From contig SYAB01000101.1 in the NCBI GenBank assembly GCA_005787665.1, positions 1 to 7,997 of the forward strand: DNA of 7,997 nt, written 5' to 3'. Below are positions 5,357 through 7,997 of this stretch, piece by piece; position 1 is the stretch's first letter; the number at the start of each line of letters is the position of its first letter. Both the position numbers and the translations under genes were made by a program. The notes beneath the pieces were generated by a model that did not search any database, was not told the DNA's origin, and saw only the letters and a list, made by a program, of their open reading frames with translations. Source of the DNA: Actinomycetota bacterium. Its GTDB lineage: Bacteria > Actinomycetota > Actinomycetes > Mycobacteriales > Mycobacteriaceae.

Positions 5357-6895
5357 GTGAGCATCTCGGTTCAGGAACGGCCCACCCGCGCCCGGGCGCA
5401 GCGTCCCGCGGCCACGGCCCGGCCGTGGGACGCGGTCGCAGTGGCCGTGCTGACGACTGCGGTGAGCGCGGCCGGTGCGGCCCGCCCGTCGCTGTGGTTC
5501 GACGAGGCGGCGACGATCTCGGCGGCGACGCGATCGGTTCCGCAACTGTGGCGGATGGTGGCCAACATCGACGCCGTCCACGGGTTGTACTACCTGCTGA
5601 TGCACGGCTGGTATGCGGTGTTCCCGGCCACCGAGTTCGCCTCCCGGCTGTCCAGCGCGCTCGCCGCCGGACTGGCCGCGGCCGGTGTCGTCGTGCTGGG
5701 CAAACAGCTGTCCACCCGGACGGTGGCCCTCACCGCCGGCATCGTGTTCGCGATCCTGCCCCGCGTCACCTGGGCGGGAATGGAGACCCGCTCGTATGCA
5801 CTGTCGATGGCGGTCGCGGTGTGGTTGACCGTCTTCTGTGTGCTCGCGGCGCGGCGCGGACGGCCCTGGTGGTGGGGCGCATACGGGGTCATGCTCGCCG
5901 GTGCCACGGTGCTCAACGTGTTCCTCCTGCTGATCGTGCCGGCCCACGCCGTGGTGGTGTTGACCTGCGGGCGCAGGCCCCGGACGGTGCGGAACTGGGC
6001 CGCGGCCGCGGCCGGCGCCGCCGCCGCGGTGGTCCCGTTTCTCCTCTACGCGCAGTCGCAGCTGTTCCAGGTGCAGTGGATTTCCCCGCTGGGCCCCGAC
6101 ACCGTCGGCGAGATCCTGCAGGAGCAGTATTTCGACCTCTCGCTGCCCGCCGCGATCGCCGGCGGGATGATCCTGGCGACCGGTCTGACGGTGCGGTTGT
6201 GGCGCGGCGCCGACCAGCCCAACTCGCTGGCCGCGATCACCCTGACCTGGATGGCGGTCCCGACCGTCGCGCTGCTGGCGTATTCGCTGCTGCGGAATCC
6301 GATCTACTACCCCCGCTACCTCTCGTTCACGGTGCCGGCGTTCGCCCTGCTCTTCGGGTTGTGCGTGGTCACGGTGGGCCGCTCGCGGGCCGGAATCGCG
6401 GCGATCCTGGCCTGCTTCGCCGCCGTCGCAGCGCCCAACTATCTGGCCCAGCGCGGCCCGTATGCCAAGGCGGATATGGACTACAGCGCAGTCGCCGACG
6501 TCATCGGCCGGCACGCCGCACCCGGCGACTGCCTGGTCCTGGACAACTCCACGACGTGGAAGCCCGGACCGATCCGGCCCTTGACCGCGGCCCGCCCCGA
6601 GGTCTATCAGAAGCTGCGCGACTACGGCCGCGGCCGGACGGCGTTACAACGGGAACGGTTGTGGGACAGCCATATCGCAGTCTGGGCATGGGCCGACAAG
6701 ATGCCGGACTGTCCCGCGCTGTGGACCGTCACCGAGCGCGATCCCACCCGGCCCGACCATGAGCAGGGCGCCGCGCTGGCACCCGGCCCACGCCTCGGGC
6801 GGTCGATGGCCTATCAGGTGCCCGGTAGGTTCGGGTTCCACGTCGTCGAACGCTGGCAGTTCAGTTTCGCCCAGGTCACCCGCTCGATCCGGTGA
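5357..6895 (+). CDS. GT-C family membrane glycosyltransferase, Rv1635c-like (probable mannosyltransferase)
   Basis: A 512-residue polytopic protein. After a short cytoplasmic N-terminus and TM1 (about 24-42) comes WFDEAATIS with Asp49-Glu50, the acidic pair in the first extracytoplasmic loop typical of GT-C enzymes using polyprenyl-phosphate sugars. It is followed by HGLYYLLMHGWYAVFP and SRLSSALAAG, typical of actinobacterial arabinofuranosyl/mannosyltransferases. I count about 10-11 membrane helices up to residue ~361, then a ~150-residue extracytoplasmic C-terminal domain (two Cys, at PGDCLVLD and MPDCPALW). It resembles M. tuberculosis Rv1635c, the enzyme linked to mannose capping of lipoarabinomannan, and shares Rv1635c's place divergent to Rv1636. 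Donor and acceptor cannot be settled from sequence; true capping function is only a possibility. I chose the GTG at 5357 because GGAAG lies 8 bases upstream and the frame before it looks non-coding; a TTG at 5291 would add 22 residues. Convergent with the transpeptidase gene, 6 bases apart. Confidence 0.88.
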   Translation: MSISVQERPTRARAQRPAATARPWDAVAVAVLTTAVSAAGAARPSLWFDEAATISAATRSVPQLWRMVANIDAVHGLYYLLMHGWYAVFPATEFASRLSSALAAGLAAAGVVVLGKQLSTRTVALTAGIVFAILPRVTWAGMETRSYALSMAVAVWLTVFCVLAARRGRPWWWGAYGVMLAGATVLNVFLLLIVPAHAVVVLTCGRRPRTVRNWAAAAAGAAAAVVPFLLYAQSQLFQVQWISPLGPDTVGEILQEQYFDLSLPAAIAGGMILATGLTVRLWRGADQPNSLAAITLTWMAVPTVALLAYSLLRNPIYYPRYLSFTVPAFALLFGLCVVTVGRSRAGIAAILACFAAVAAPNYLAQRGPYAKADMDYSAVADVIGRHAAPGDCLVLDNSTTWKPGPIRPLTAARPEVYQKLRDYGRGRTALQRERLWDSHIAVWAWADKMPDCPALWTVTERDPTRPDHEQGAALAPGPRLGRSMAYQVPGRFGFHVVERWQFSFAQVTRSIR

Positions 6896-6901
6896 GACCG
6901 A

Positions 6902-7753
6902 TCAGTAGGCGACACCCATCCTGGGCTCCGAGGGAACCTCAAGACTGTTCTCCCGCACGATGATGGGATCACCGACGTTGACGGTGTTGAAGTACCACTC
7001 CGCGTCCTCGACGCTGAGGCTCACGCAGCCGTGGCTGACGTTCTCGTTGCCGAGTGAGTTCACCGCCCACGGCGCCGAGTGCACGAACAGTCCGCGGCCG
7101 GTGAAACGGACGGCATAGTCCACCTCGAGGTGGTAACCGTCGGGACTGTTGACCGGGATGCCGACGGTGCTCGAATCCATCACCACCCCACGGTCCTTGG
7201 CCATCACCCGGTAGATGCCGACCGGCGTCGGGTAGGTGGGCCGCCCCATGGACGCGGGGAACACCCCGGGCTTGCCGAAGTTGGGGCGGTGATGCGGCGC
7301 CGGCAGCGGGGACGACGGACCCGCCTCGACACCGTCGATGGTGACGGTGAACGTGTGATCGGAGATGCTGGCGACGCCGACGACCTTCGGTCCCGTCGCG
7401 AAGGTCCGGGGCTTGCCGCCGACGGACAGTGCCACCGTGCTGTGGGCGGGCCAGAATCCATCGGGAACCCACTGCACGACGTTGTCGGCGGCCCACTCGA
7501 ACCTGCCCGGCATCGCGGGGGCGGACGTGATGTCCAGGGCGCGCTCGGCAGCCTGCCGGTTGGCGACGGGCCCGCCGAACGTCACGACCACGGGGTGCGC
7601 CACGCCGACCGCCGGGCCCGACTCGGGCTGCACCGACACGATGTCGAACTGGCTCCCCCGACTGGACGCCGCCAAGCCAAGACCGGTCGGCCCCGCCATC
7701 ACACTCGCCGCGATCGCCGTCAGCGCCAGCGCGCCCCGGACAACCCTCCGCAT
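6902..7753 (-). CDS. L,D-transpeptidase, Rv1433 (LdtMt3)-like
   Basis: A 283-residue exported enzyme that makes 3-3 cross-links in peptidoglycan. Residues 1-29 are a Sec-type signal peptide (RRVVR, then a hydrophobic core) without a lipobox. Residues ~38-120 form the Ig-like domain seen before mycobacterial YkuD domains (GPAVGVAHPVVVTF, FEWAADNVVQWVP, FWPAHS). Residues ~127-266 are the YkuD catalytic domain: SMGRPTYPTPVGIYRV, VMDSSTVGIPV, FVHSAPW (His225) and SHGCVSLS with His241 and the catalytic Cys243. The motif is usually SHGC-hydrophobic-Asn; here the Asn place is Ser245. A Pro/His-rich stretch at ~144-165 (SSPLPAPHHRPNFGKPG) is extra compared with my memory of Rv1433. The ATG at 7751-7753 has a weak RBS; the gene starts 15 bases after the stop of the upstream Gly/Pro-rich gene, suggesting an operon. 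Confidence 0.93.
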   Translation of the reverse strand: MRRVVRGALALTAIAASVMAGPTGLGLAASSRGSQFDIVSVQPESGPAVGVAHPVVVTFGGPVANRQAAERALDITSAPAMPGRFEWAADNVVQWVPDGFWPAHSTVALSVGGKPRTFATGPKVVGVASISDHTFTVTIDGVEAGPSSPLPAPHHRPNFGKPGVFPASMGRPTYPTPVGIYRVMAKDRGVVMDSSTVGIPVNSPDGYHLEVDYAVRFTGRGLFVHSAPWAVNSLGNENVSHGCVSLSVEDAEWYFNTVNVGDPIIVRENSLEVPSEPRMGVAY

Positions 7754-7768
7754 CGCTTCTGCTCTCGC

Positions 7769-7997
7769 TCAGCCGGCCGTCGGGCCGGGGATGATCGGCT
7801 GACCGGCGACCGGCGCGCCGGCCGGAGCGGGCCCGGTCGGCGCACCCTTGCCGCCCGCACCGGCCATGTCGAGGATCGGGGCGCCGGCCAATGGAGCGAC
7901 CACCGGAGCGCCCGCGGCGGCGATCGGGGCGCCCACCACCGGGGCGCCCACGGGCACCAGGCCCCCGACCGGAACCGGGGGGACGCCGATCGGCACC
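7769..7997 (-). CDS. C-terminal part of a Gly/Ala/Pro/Val-rich (probably secreted) protein, partial
   Basis: The last ~75 codons of a gene whose 5' end lies beyond the right edge; it ends with a TGA at 7769-7771. The visible peptide is low complexity, built from degenerate GAP[V/I/L] units (VGAPVVGAPIAAAGAPVV, LAGAPI, KGAPTG, AGAPVAGQP) and finishing PIIPGPTAG. There are almost no charged residues and no Cys. This resembles the Pro/Gly/Val-rich secreted proteins of mycobacteria such as M. tuberculosis Rv1435c, which in my memory lies near Rv1433, a homologue of the transpeptidase that follows here. A GTG at 7994-7996 sits at the very edge and is probably not the start. Function unknown; a cell-wall-associated role is a guess from context. 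Confidence 0.7.
   Translation of the reverse strand, partial: VPIGVPPVPVGGLVPVGAPVVGAPIAAAGAPVVAPLAGAPILDMAGAGGKGAPTGPAPAGAPVAGQPIIPGPTAG

Noticed and set aside
5209..6762. A 517-codon + strand frame and a 421-codon minus frame (5249-6514) over the glycosyltransferase
   Set aside because: Both are Arg/Gly-rich shadows of the GT-C gene, without membrane helices or motifs.
1..7997. CRISPR array, tRNA/rRNA genes, insertion-sequence ends or transposase, prophage genes
   Set aside because: No regularly spaced repeats, no tRNA-like cloverleaf, no transposase or integrase motifs, and no terminal inverted repeats flanked by duplications were seen, even around the decayed left region.

Overview
The window looks like chromosomal DNA of a non-tuberculous mycobacterium (Mycobacterium/Mycolicibacterium). 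The evidence is the very high GC content, GTG starts, and a set of proteins of mycobacterial type. These are a universal stress protein closely resembling M. tuberculosis Rv1636, a GT-C membrane glycosyltransferase resembling Rv1635c, an L,D-transpeptidase of the Rv1433 (LdtMt3) type, a Pro/Gly/Val-rich secreted protein and a VCBS/Ig-repeat exported protein. All family assignments come from reading the sequence and from memory; no database search was run.

Left end (about 1-1353) is a zone of gene decay. It holds the 3' end of a possible alpha/beta-hydrolase, then a remnant of a metallo-beta-lactamase-fold hydrolase that has lost its N-terminal two thirds. On the opposite strand is a broken GAF-GGDEF (diguanylate-cyclase-like) gene. 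That gene has an apparent frameshift near its start, an out-of-frame gap inside the GAF domain, and an in-frame gap that removes the GGDEF catalytic signature itself. The two remnants run into each other near position 431, with neither normal stop codon visible.

Centre (1533-5104): a 690-residue exported protein on the + strand (signal peptide, Pro/Ala/Arg-rich linker, two VCBS/Ig-like repeats, C-terminal domain of unknown function) is followed after one base by the stop codon of a convergent CorA-family transporter gene. The CorA-like gene is the second gene of a minus-strand pair led by the Rv1636-like universal stress protein, with 16 nt between them. Within the linker of the exported protein lies a perfect 16-bp inverted repeat.

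Right (5105-7997): a 252-bp divergent intergenic region separates the stress-protein/CorA unit from a GT-C glycosyltransferase on the + strand. The glycosyltransferase ends 6 nt from a convergent L,D-transpeptidase gene. The transpeptidase follows, by 15 nt, the end of a Gly/Ala/Pro/Val-rich protein that runs off the right edge.

The order MBL-fold remnant (+), stress protein (-), glycosyltransferase (+) matches, in mirror image, my recollection of Rv1635c-Rv1636-Rv1637c. The functional theme is the cell envelope: glycan transfer, 3-3 peptidoglycan cross-linking and exported proteins, beside a nucleotide-binding stress protein paired with an ion channel. No complete, clearly novel multi-gene system was found. 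The most noteworthy items are the GGDEF-less relic, the exported VCBS protein with its intragenic hairpin, and the stress protein/CorA pairing.
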